Assembly (NCBI GenBank): GCA_036939755.1
Contig: JALLAZ010000116.1
Coordinates: 1-22,726, forward strand
Source of the DNA: Stephanodiscus triporus
Taxonomy: Eukaryota > Bacillariophyta > Thalassiosirophyceae > Thalassiosirales > Thalassiosiraceae
Length of the DNA: 22,726 nucleotides
Reading direction: 5' to 3'
This document shows positions 1 to 6,651 of the stretch, one piece after another. A model generated the notes under the pieces. It saw only the letters and a program-made list of their open reading frames with translations, was not told the origin of the DNA and searched no databases. Position 1 is the first letter of the stretch; every line of letters begins with the position of its first letter. Made by a program: the position numbers and the translations under genes.

Positions 1-11
1 GCTAGTCCTAG

Positions 12-53
12 TTTTACCACGCAAAATGGGACTTTTACCACGAAAATTGGGAC
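12..53. repeat. Two-copy 21-bp tandem repeat
   Basis: Two adjacent 21-bp units (12-32 and 33-53) both begin TTTTACCACG and end TGGGAC or TTGGGAC, differing at two positions. They abut a T-run and an in-frame TAA (58-60) immediately upstream of the monooxygenase reading frame. The repeat is therefore intronic or belongs to inserted or minisatellite DNA at the 5' break of that gene. The window starts here, so the full array length is unknown. Confidence 0.8.
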
Positions 54-72
54 TTTTTAACTAAGTGCGTCG

Positions 73-900
73 GTGAGCCTCCTTCCCGGATGTCTACCGA
101 ACGGTTTCACCGGCATCAGCCTGCCGGAGACGAACGACATGATCAACCTCTCGATGGGTGTGCCACGCAACCTCTTCAACGCCATATCGGACGACCTGAA
201 GTCGGACGACCCGACGGTGGTGGCCGCGTACCTGAGAAAGAACTTCAAAGCGTTCGAGTTGGATTCCAACGACGCCTACCTGGACTGGGCAACGCAGTGG
301 GTGAACCAGCGTTGGAACCTCACGGGGCAGGTTCATTGCAACCGGTACCACTCCGTCGAGTGCGGGATCGTCATGATGGGGGACAGCGTCCACGCCACGA
401 GTCCGTCCATCGGCATGGGCATGAATACCGCACTGCGGGATGCGCAGAAGTTCCTCGAGCTTCTCGAAGAGTACGACGACAATCTCGACGCTGTGCTGCC
501 GCGGTATTCCGTCGATCGCGTGCCGGAGGGTAATGCGCTTACCAACCTCGCCATGAACCTGTTCTGCTTCAATACGAGGGTTTACATGAAAACCCTCGTC
601 AAGAGCATTGTTCGCTCCGGGTTGAATTATATTTTCCCGAAATTCGTCGATCCGGACCCCAATGCACTGCTTGGGAGGCCAGAGCACACTCTCTCATATG
701 TATACAACATGGCTGTCGACCAGGGTATCATCGTGAGGCATCGCGAGATCAACATGCGTATCAGGCAAGAATTCTTCGAGAGACGGACGGGTATGGTGAC
801 TATCAAGGAAAGAAAGAATTCTCTCGTTTCGCTTGCGATGTATGTTGCGCTGGCTGCGATCGTTCCTGCTGCGATAATGGCTGGTAAAAACAATATTTGA
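73..900 (+). CDS. Kynurenine 3-monooxygenase-like FAD hydroxylase, C-terminal part (5' partial)
   Basis: This is the C-terminal part of a group A flavin monooxygenase, closest by eye to kynurenine 3-monooxygenase (NADPH- and O2-dependent hydroxylation of kynurenine, membrane-anchored). The second FAD-binding motif is clear at about residues 103-118 (GDSVHATSPSIGMGMN, the family GDAAH..P..GQGMN site). It is followed by a Tyr..Arg-Pro helix (YSVDRVPEGNALTNLA, 145-160) typical of KMO. A hydrophobic helix at about 250-271 near the C-terminus matches the family's membrane anchor. The visible 275 aa compare with roughly 450-480 for full KMO: the N-terminal GxGxxG Rossmann part is missing. The frame is open only from just after TAA 58-60, and the first start-like codon is GTG. 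An upstream exon must therefore lie outside the window, or this is a truncated copy. Acceptor candidates are the AGs at 64-65 and 76-77. It is convergent with the next gene. Substrate specificity is inferred, not proven. Confidence 0.72.
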   Translation: MSLLPGCLPNGFTGISLPETNDMINLSMGVPRNLFNAISDDLKSDDPTVVAAYLRKNFKAFELDSNDAYLDWATQWVNQRWNLTGQVHCNRYHSVECGIVMMGDSVHATSPSIGMGMNTALRDAQKFLELLEEYDDNLDAVLPRYSVDRVPEGNALTNLAMNLFCFNTRVYMKTLVKSIVRSGLNYIFPKFVDPDPNALLGRPEHTLSYVYNMAVDQGIIVRHREINMRIRQEFFERRTGMVTIKERKNSLVSLAMYVALAAIVPAAIMAGKNNI

Positions 901-1110
901 CTCTTTTTAGCTTATTTTATAGGAAAAGATTTCCTGTAACATGGGCATAGACCCACATACGTTTATTGCGTTTACTCCTTTTCTGTCATCTATTAGATGT
1001 ACTGTGAGCTGAACGCACCCCTCCTAAAAATTGGACTAGAAGGTCTTGTTTTCTACCGAAAAGCTTACATATTTAGCAGTTGTCAATTATCGACCACTTG
1101 ATTCGTATGA
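901..1110. other. Convergent 3' intergenic gap
   Basis: This 210-bp, relatively AT-rich stretch lies between two converging stop codons. I see no coding sequence; it probably holds both 3' UTRs. Confidence 0.6.
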
Positions 1111-3072
1111 CTACCAATATGCTGAAGTATGCCTTGACGAATGTTGATGATGCCGATGACTTCCACAAACCTTATCAACCTTCAACTTTTCATCATGATC
1201 ACTGTGCCGTTTCGTAAAATGACCAACGATCTTGGTGGAACTCTCGGGATCTAACTCATCGTCCATGTACGAGGAGTGAAATGATTTACTCTTGATATTC
1301 GCATAGTTGGTATTCTTGGGCCTCTCGCTCTGGGAAGAATGGAATGATTTACTCCTGGCCATTCGAGCCACCGAGTCGCTACGACCGTCATCCATATGGA
1401 AGGACGACGTCCCATTCTTCCTGATTTGATCATGATGGCGATTGCCATTCTCTTCAAGGCGAAATGATGATCCACGCCTTGGATGGTGATAGCGACCACC
1501 ATGATCGTCATAAATGAAAGAAGAGCTCCTGCGAGATGGCTTGTCAGGACCCAAGGGTGTCTCGTCACCCATGTGAAATGACATCCCCTTTCGTGGGCGA
1601 GAACAACCTTGGTGATAGTCATTAGCGGTGCCATTATCGTGAAAGGATGATTTCTTCCTGACATCATGTTGATCTCCATTCATACTACTCTCCTCCCGCT
1701 TTTCTCCACCTCCTCCAACACGGCTCAGGACAATAGTAGGCTTGACATTTCCCTCCTCGATCGTCTGTCTATCTATAATAAAGCAATCTTTCTCCTGATA
1801 TCCTAGGTTGATATGGGGGCGATGAAGGCTTGAAATCACCTTGGTAAAGATTGTTGTTTTGGGCGTGGTGGAGGAAGAAGCAACTTCTGTGGAAAAGCCA
1901 TCGCTGTTGTTGTTGGTGATGGTGGTGGTGGCGGTGGCGGCGGCGGCGGTGGTTGTGGTGGCTGTAGTAGGTGCAGCGAACGTTGCTGACTTTTCTTGAG
2001 GCATTGGCGGATCTTTCGAAGTCTTGGTATTGCTGCTCTTTGTGTCTCTATAGACCTTGGATCTCTCATTATCAGAATCGACGGACGAACGAGAGGATGG
2101 TGAACATGAACGGGAAATTCTATTATTCCTGTAATCACACGGAAGTTGGGCATCTCTTTTCTTCTTGGCTTCTATTTTCTTCTTGGTCCCAAGAATCTTG
2201 TGTGAATACTCTATCGCATCATCGACGAAGTCATCCAATTTATCCTGAAAGAGCGCCGCACTCACGAAGTTGTCCAGATGACCGTAATAAATGAGGGCCA
2301 CATGGGGTCCATCAGGCATGGATGAGTCGATTCGAAGCAAACCCGAATTTTCCTGCCCCTCCAGTTGGTCTTGGGCTCCCCCCCGCCGTTCCCTCAGCTC
2401 CTCGTTCCAGGATGCCATCAATCTAAGCAAATTCTTGGGCCTATTTATGTGCTGTAGTTTCTTCAATGGACCGAGGGACGCGTAAAACAAGAAATCGCCA
2501 GTCGATTCTCCTTCTGCTTCAATCAAGAATCGCTGTCCTTCGAAGAGAAAGGTGCACTTCCCGTTAGTCTCCAGACGCAATCCCGAGGTGGTCTGGAGGA
2601 ACGCGTCGAGCTGGGACATGTATGGCGTGCGGAAGACGGTCGTCCCGCCGATTGAGGTACGTCGGGAGTGCGAGAAGCGAGTATTAGGCCGTGTCGCTTC
2701 CGGGGCTGATGATTTTGGCCGACTGCGGCTGCGCGCTCGTGAGGATGATCTCGGACGACTGAGGCTGCGTTGACGTGCCGCTGATCTTGGTTGACTGTGG
2801 CTGCCCTGCTGTGCTGATGATCTTGGTGCTGCAGGACTACGGCTGCGATGTCGTTGTCGAGAAACGGACGCTAATTTATTTGATCGGTCGATGACCCGTC
2901 TACTGCGCACTATCAATTGCTCGTCATCAGAATCAGACTGGCAAGAAATGAACTCTGTCGACAGACTATCACCCATTAATGATCCAACAGTATCCGGGCT
3001 CGTATCGGAGTTGGCGAGGCATGGCACTTCCTCCTCCTCCGGGTTGTTGGATACGAACAACCTTCTCGTCAT
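1111..3072 (-). CDS. SR-rich protein with a CesT-like domain and C-terminal SFH repeats
   Basis: 653 aa, uninterrupted, one exon. There are three regions. Residues about 56-140 are Arg/Ser-rich with RS dipeptides, like SR proteins. Residues about 151-296 form the only globular-looking part, with strand-strand-strand-helix-strand-strand-helix character: FLFEGQRFLIEAEG, FLFYASLG, helix LLRLMASWNEELRERR, GLLRIDSS, HVALIYYG, then helix FQDKLDDFVDDAIEY. This order resembles type III secretion chaperones of the CesT/SycE fold, which is a fold inference without recognisable sequence identity. From residue 470 onward, seven SF or SFH motifs recur about every 20 residues in basic/Ser context. The same globular domain occurs in the divergent neighbour starting at 3772, so the two are paralogues. 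The ATG at 3072 is the first in frame and leads straight into an acidic/Ser-rich tail. Function is unknown; nuclear or cytoplasmic scaffolding would be a guess. Confidence 0.82.
   Translation of the reverse strand: MTRRLFVSNNPEEEEVPCLANSDTSPDTVGSLMGDSLSTEFISCQSDSDDEQLIVRSRRVIDRSNKLASVSRQRHRSRSPAAPRSSAQQGSHSQPRSAARQRSLSRPRSSSRARSRSRPKSSAPEATRPNTRFSHSRRTSIGGTTVFRTPYMSQLDAFLQTTSGLRLETNGKCTFLFEGQRFLIEAEGESTGDFLFYASLGPLKKLQHINRPKNLLRLMASWNEELRERRGGAQDQLEGQENSGLLRIDSSMPDGPHVALIYYGHLDNFVSAALFQDKLDDFVDDAIEYSHKILGTKKKIEAKKKRDAQLPCDYRNNRISRSCSPSSRSSVDSDNERSKVYRDTKSSNTKTSKDPPMPQEKSATFAAPTTATTTTAAAATATTTITNNNSDGFSTEVASSSTTPKTTIFTKVISSLHRPHINLGYQEKDCFIIDRQTIEEGNVKPTIVLSRVGGGGEKREESSMNGDQHDVRKKSSFHDNGTANDYHQGCSRPRKGMSFHMGDETPLGPDKPSRRSSSFIYDDHGGRYHHPRRGSSFRLEENGNRHHDQIRKNGTSSFHMDDGRSDSVARMARSKSFHSSQSERPKNTNYANIKSKSFHSSYMDDELDPESSTKIVGHFTKRHSDHDEKLKVDKVCGSHRHHQHSSRHTSAYW
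1258..1653 (-). repeat. Seven SF/SFH motifs with ~20-residue period
   Basis: Within the 653-aa protein the Phe of each motif falls at residues 477, 499, 519, 537, 558, 577 and 598, a spacing of 18-22. Most copies follow Arg/Lys and Ser (KKSSFHD, RKGMSFHMGD, RRSSSFIYDD, RRGSSFRLEE, GTSSFHMDD, RSKSFHSS, KSKSFHSSYMDDE), and several are followed by an acidic pair. The pattern looks like a repeated basophilic phosphosite or docking peptide. Confidence 0.8.
2185..2622 (-). other. CesT-like domain, copy A (residues ~151-296)
   Basis: Aligning by eye to copy B (4837-5271) gives FL..(A/S)S(L/M)G.L.K, a helix with (N/L)LR.(M/L)..WNE, a Gly then (M/L)L.I strand, and a final helix with FQ.(K/E)L..FV.DA. 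Shared order, spacing and hydrophobic pattern support one ancestral domain. Assignment to the type III chaperone fold is inference from secondary-structure order. Confidence 0.6.
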
Positions 3073-3771
3073 GATCTGCTCTCGATCCTATTATGAAGTA
3101 AAGATGATCGGCGTGGTGTTTGGCTGGTGGTGCAGTATTACTCTGCCAATAGCGAGTCAAGACCCCTCGTTTCTCATCGAAACTGCGTAGGTCGCCTGTG
3201 ATAGCTTTTGCGATGCTCCGTGAATGCTTGGTGGATATTTTAGACAAAAGAGAGACAAGCGGGACTCGGAGAATCACCCCCTTTTTACAGAGCGGAGAGT
3301 CATGAGTGTTGTTGAAGCGTTGGCGCGGCCACTCTTTTTGATCAGCCTTTTCGTGAATCTCTCTGAACCAACCTGCTTATTTTCAGCTTTTAGCGATTAT
3401 TTGTGATTTGTGACGCATTCTCAGTGAACTCTTTTATTATTATGTGTGATTCACAAACACATCGGGGAACGTTCTCCCAACTTTAGGTGAAAATCATCCT
3501 CCTCTCTGTGTCATTCTCTCTACTTCTTTGGTGTGTATCTTTAAAGTGACAAGAGAGAAATCCGTTCAGAGGAGTACGATACCAGACTAACTCCGGTAGA
3601 TAAATACAATACTTTTTATTTTTTTCTCTCTCTCTCTTTTTTTTTAGGAGAAGCTTGTATGTAGCGAGGGATCCATCCTCGCAGTATCGTACTTAGGAGC
3701 ATCGACTGGATCGGCCCCATCATCCATCGACGAAGACCAATAGTGACGACGACGAGGACGCAGAGGGGAAG
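3073..3771. promoter_or_regulatory. Divergent promoter/5' leader region of the CesT-like pair
   Basis: 699 bp between divergent start codons. No convincing coding sequence is visible. A long T/CT tract at 3612-3645, ending in TTTTTAG (AG at 3646-3647), looks like a polypyrimidine tract with a 3' splice site. The + strand gene may therefore have a 5' UTR intron; the matching donor is not certain. Just before the ATG, a 17-bp unit (GACGCAGAGGGGAAGAT) occurs twice with a 26-bp period (3757-3773 and 3783-3799), overlapping the start codon. Confidence 0.5.
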
Positions 3772-5442
3772 ATGACGACAAGGACGCAGAGGGGAAGATC
3801 CCCGCGCGGCGAGGGAGGAAGTCGACCATCGCGACCGGACCGCAGCGCCTACTCCCTCCCCCCCTCCCCCGTTTGCCATACTGCGAGGAAGACAATATCT
3901 CCATCATTCTTGTCGGCGTCATCTTCTACGAGTAGGTTGGGCATCAGGCCGGATAGTCGAACCATCGCGATGATGGCTATCCCCGACCCCGACAACAACG
4001 AGATGAATGATCGTTCTGATTCGCGCCGAGATTCGGCACGGGGGGGGAAGGGACGGCGGCATACTCATACTTATTTGCAGGACGCCGACGTCTCCAGTCC
4101 TAGCTGCACCGATCAGCGTCAGCACCATCAGCAGCAGCGCCAACAACAACAGCACCAACAACAACATCGAGGTCGAGACTCTTCTGAGAGTCAAGACCCC
4201 CCCTCTGCAGGACTGGGGGATGGATTATCTGACAATTCCCAATACTCTCAGTCTCAATCAATGACGATAGGAGGGAGGAGAAGTAGGAGTATTGGGAGAT
4301 GCGATGGCAGAGGGAATGCCCGACCTATGTCGTACCCCTCTCAATGTCGTCATCCTTCTAACAAAAATGAGGAAGACGGACGGAGACGGGGTTCTACTTC
4401 TCGAACGAGGAGGAATGTTGATGATCGACATCGACGGCGGTCCGTTTCATGTCCACGAGGATACATAGAAAAAGAAAGGAGAGGTTCGCCAAAGAGGAGG
4501 AGTGATCGACAGCGAACGAAGTCGCGGCCAAAATCTCGTCCTCGTCCTCCTCCCCCTCCTGCACCTCCTCGCCGTTTGTCACTTGATTATTCTGTTCCTT
4601 CGTCTCGAGCAGACATCGTTATGTCGGGGATTAGCTCAGATGACGAGAAGGTAAGCCACTCAAGATCGAGAAATAATTCTTCACGGGATCATGATGTAAG
4701 GAGAAGGCATGATAACGCAAGGAGGAAGACCCATGACAGTGTGTCTTCCTCGTCGTCGTCATCCATCAATAGTAGCCCACATCAGCATCATCAGGTGCAG
4801 CAACAGAATCAGGGACAGCAACGGCAACAGCAGAAACATCAAATAAATCTGGTTATTGACTCCAATGGACACGGTCAATTTCACGTCAAGTCATCATCGT
4901 CCTCGCCGTCGCAACTGACGTTCAAGGTCCAAATCGACGAAGCCTCCCGGAGATTCCTGATCCACTCGTCCATGGGAAGGCTCGACAAGATACGCGAGCT
5001 TCATCCCGGTATGAACATACTGCGCACGCTTAGCCACTGGAACGAGTTGCAGAAGAGGTCGCGTCGGCTTAGAGTTGGCGACCCTGATATCCGGGGGGGG
5101 ATGTTGGGCATCGCTCCGGAACAGATCAAAAATTCCCGCGGTCGCACCACCAAGGCGGATATGATCAAGATGACGCTGATGGGGGAGTACGCCCAGCACG
5201 CATGGGAGAACGACGTTGTGTTCCAGAAGGAGTTGGAGAGGTTTGTGGAGGATGCCCTGCAGTTCAATTTTTGTTTGAATGGTGGCGGCGTTGGGGGTGA
5301 TGGCGTAAACGAATCTTGTCAAGTCGTCGGTGAGGTTGGTGAGGCTGGTGATGGCGGAGGTGGAGGTGAGATCGAAACGGCTGCACGCAAGGGAAATAGT
5401 GGTTTGTTAGGCAGGGTGCTGCAAAAGGTGATCGGAGATTGA
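3772..5442 (+). CDS. SR-rich protein with a CesT-like domain (paralogue of the divergent neighbour)
   Basis: 556 aa, single exon. Residues 1-350 are low complexity: an Arg/Ser-rich head, a Gln/His run (about 115-133), RRRS/RRGS phosphosite-like motifs, a Pro run (about 258-266) and a second Gln-rich stretch (340-355). Residues about 356-500 form the folded part, with strands INLVIDSNGHGQFHV, LTFKVQIDE and FLIHSSMG, a helix NILRTLSHWNELQKRSRR, a GGMLGIAPE strand, MIKMTLMGEY, and a last helix VVFQKELERFVEDALQF. This matches the domain in the protein encoded divergently from 3072. The C-terminus is a Gly-rich tail ending in a short hydrophobic/basic helix (GLLGRVLQKVIGD). No catalytic motif is seen. 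The fold resembles bacterial CesT-type secretion chaperones, so a peptide-holding or dimeric adaptor role is conceivable but unproven. Confidence 0.82.
   Translation: MTTRTQRGRSPRGEGGSRPSRPDRSAYSLPPSPVCHTARKTISPSFLSASSSTSRLGIRPDSRTIAMMAIPDPDNNEMNDRSDSRRDSARGGKGRRHTHTYLQDADVSSPSCTDQRQHHQQQRQQQQHQQQHRGRDSSESQDPPSAGLGDGLSDNSQYSQSQSMTIGGRRSRSIGRCDGRGNARPMSYPSQCRHPSNKNEEDGRRRGSTSRTRRNVDDRHRRRSVSCPRGYIEKERRGSPKRRSDRQRTKSRPKSRPRPPPPPAPPRRLSLDYSVPSSRADIVMSGISSDDEKVSHSRSRNNSSRDHDVRRRHDNARRKTHDSVSSSSSSSINSSPHQHHQVQQQNQGQQRQQQKHQINLVIDSNGHGQFHVKSSSSSPSQLTFKVQIDEASRRFLIHSSMGRLDKIRELHPGMNILRTLSHWNELQKRSRRLRVGDPDIRGGMLGIAPEQIKNSRGRTTKADMIKMTLMGEYAQHAWENDVVFQKELERFVEDALQFNFCLNGGGVGGDGVNESCQVVGEVGEAGDGGGGGEIETAARKGNSGLLGRVLQKVIGD
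4837..5271 (+). other. CesT-like domain, copy B (residues ~356-500)
   Basis: Second copy of the domain at 2185-2622. It is distinguished by an insertion of basic/polar residues between the GGMLGI strand and the MIKMTLMG strand. Conserved positions include FL, SSMG, L.K, ILR.L..WNE, G(M)L.I, FQ.EL..FVEDA. Confidence 0.6.
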
Positions 5443-5679
5443 TGATAGGCATCACATCGCTTCTTTGCTTAGAGCCCAAAGCCGCACATCGGTAGAAACA
5501 TATCCACCGATTTGCTCTTTAAATATGGGAGTAGTATCTATGTACGAATAAACAAAACTCCCATCCTAACTTTCAATATATTTTTGTGTTAATAAATATC
5601 GCCGCCAGTTTTAGCCTGCCGTTTCTCTGTGATGAGCAAAACGTTGCCCTCGCGTTTCACCAGAGTCGCTCGTCTCTTT

Positions 5680-6474
5680 TCATCCCGAGGACGCTTGTCG
5701 TATCTTTTTCGCAGGACCGTCGATATCGCTTTCGCGATCATCGCGTTTTCTCTTATTATTGTTGTTGGGGGCATCATCCTCGTTGTCCCCCCCCCCCGCC
5801 ATCTCCCCTTTCGCGCCGCGCGCACGGACGGCGGCGGCGGCGGCGTCGTCGTCGTTGTCCGACGTCATCCCCCCCTCGATCGACCTCGCGAGCATGCCCA
5901 ACGCCCTCTTCCTCCGCTCCAGGACGGAGAGCTGTCGCAACGCCTCGAGCATCAGACCCCGCGCGTAACACTGCGGATTGATCCCGAACGTCGGCTGTCC
6001 GACGTCGAGGAGGTCGAGGAGGTCCAGAGGTATCGGATATTCCTCCTCCAGCGATTTCCGGAACGCCTCCGTCGACGACGCCGATCCTCCTCCTCCTCCC
6101 CCGTCGCCGGCGCCGGCGCCGTTCACGTGCCGTTCGACGCTCCGCGCGCCCAGCGCTATTTTACGCACGGACGCGATCAGCTCCGCGGACGTCTCGGCGT
6201 GCACCCTCCTGGAATCGTCGCCCCCCTTCGCATCCGGCCAATTCTGAAGTATCTCGGCCGTCGTTTGGAGGCGATTTAATAGTATGCGAATACGATCGAG
6301 GAGGTATTCCCCCGCGGCGGCGTTCTCGTCCTCGGCGTCGACGACGTCGTTGCTGCGGCTGTTGTTGTTGGCGGTGATGGAGGATTGCCTTTTTCGTGAT
6401 GAATTCTTGGAAGCATTCATAGTGAGTGTTTTCAATTTTTTAGTCGGTCGACTGTCATGTCGGCAGCTCTGCAC
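5680..6474 (-). CDS. MED10: Mediator complex subunit 10 (MED10/Nut2)-like
   Basis: MED10 is a small middle-module subunit of Mediator, which bridges transcription factors and RNA polymerase II in the nucleus. The 264-aa protein has a helical core at about residues 55-200. LLDRIRILLNRLQTTAEILQ is the first helix. The hallmark segment YPIPLDLLDLLDVG..P..GINPQCYARGLM matches the family pattern (I/V)PL.(V/L)L.(Y).D.G.NP..Y....L. A following helix, LSVLERRKRALGMLA, matches the K/R-rich end of the family. A Gly-rich insert (about 119-134) and a disordered acidic tail with basic KRKR and AKKIR stretches (candidate nuclear signals) make it longer than the 130-200 aa usual for MED10. The ATG at 6420 (residue 19) is an alternative start. 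The gene is divergent from the + gene at 6652 and convergent with the gene ending at 5442. Confidence 0.72.
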   Translation of the reverse strand: MQSCRHDSRPTKKLKTLTMNASKNSSRKRQSSITANNNSRSNDVVDAEDENAAAGEYLLDRIRILLNRLQTTAEILQNWPDAKGGDDSRRVHAETSAELIASVRKIALGARSVERHVNGAGAGDGGGGGGSASSTEAFRKSLEEEYPIPLDLLDLLDVGQPTFGINPQCYARGLMLEALRQLSVLERRKRALGMLARSIEGGMTSDNDDDAAAAAVRARGAKGEMAGGGDNEDDAPNNNNKRKRDDRESDIDGPAKKIRQASSG

Positions 6475-6651
6475 GAAGAGAGTTCGTGGCGGGAACTCAC
6501 GCCAACTGGCAGAGTTCCGTTACGAAGAATTACCTACCTAGGTAGATACTGTTTACTCTACACGAACCCCCCAGGCGGCAGCAGGGCATAGCAGCTGTTT
6601 ACGAGGAAAGGCCATATCATCGCCGCAGAAAGGGACGCAAAATACTCCAGA
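6475..6651. promoter_or_regulatory. Short bidirectional promoter with E2F-like site and 12-bp palindrome
   Basis: 177 bp separate the divergent MED10-like gene and the 750-aa gene. The gap holds GGCGGGAA at 6488-6495, matching the E2F/DP core, and a perfect palindrome CTACCTAGGTAG at 6534-6545. Both are short enough to occur by chance; a regulatory role is inference. Confidence 0.35.

Noticed and set aside
5629..6279. 216-aa + strand open frame
   Set aside because: Antisense to the MED10-like gene, whose conserved motif makes the - strand reading the real one.
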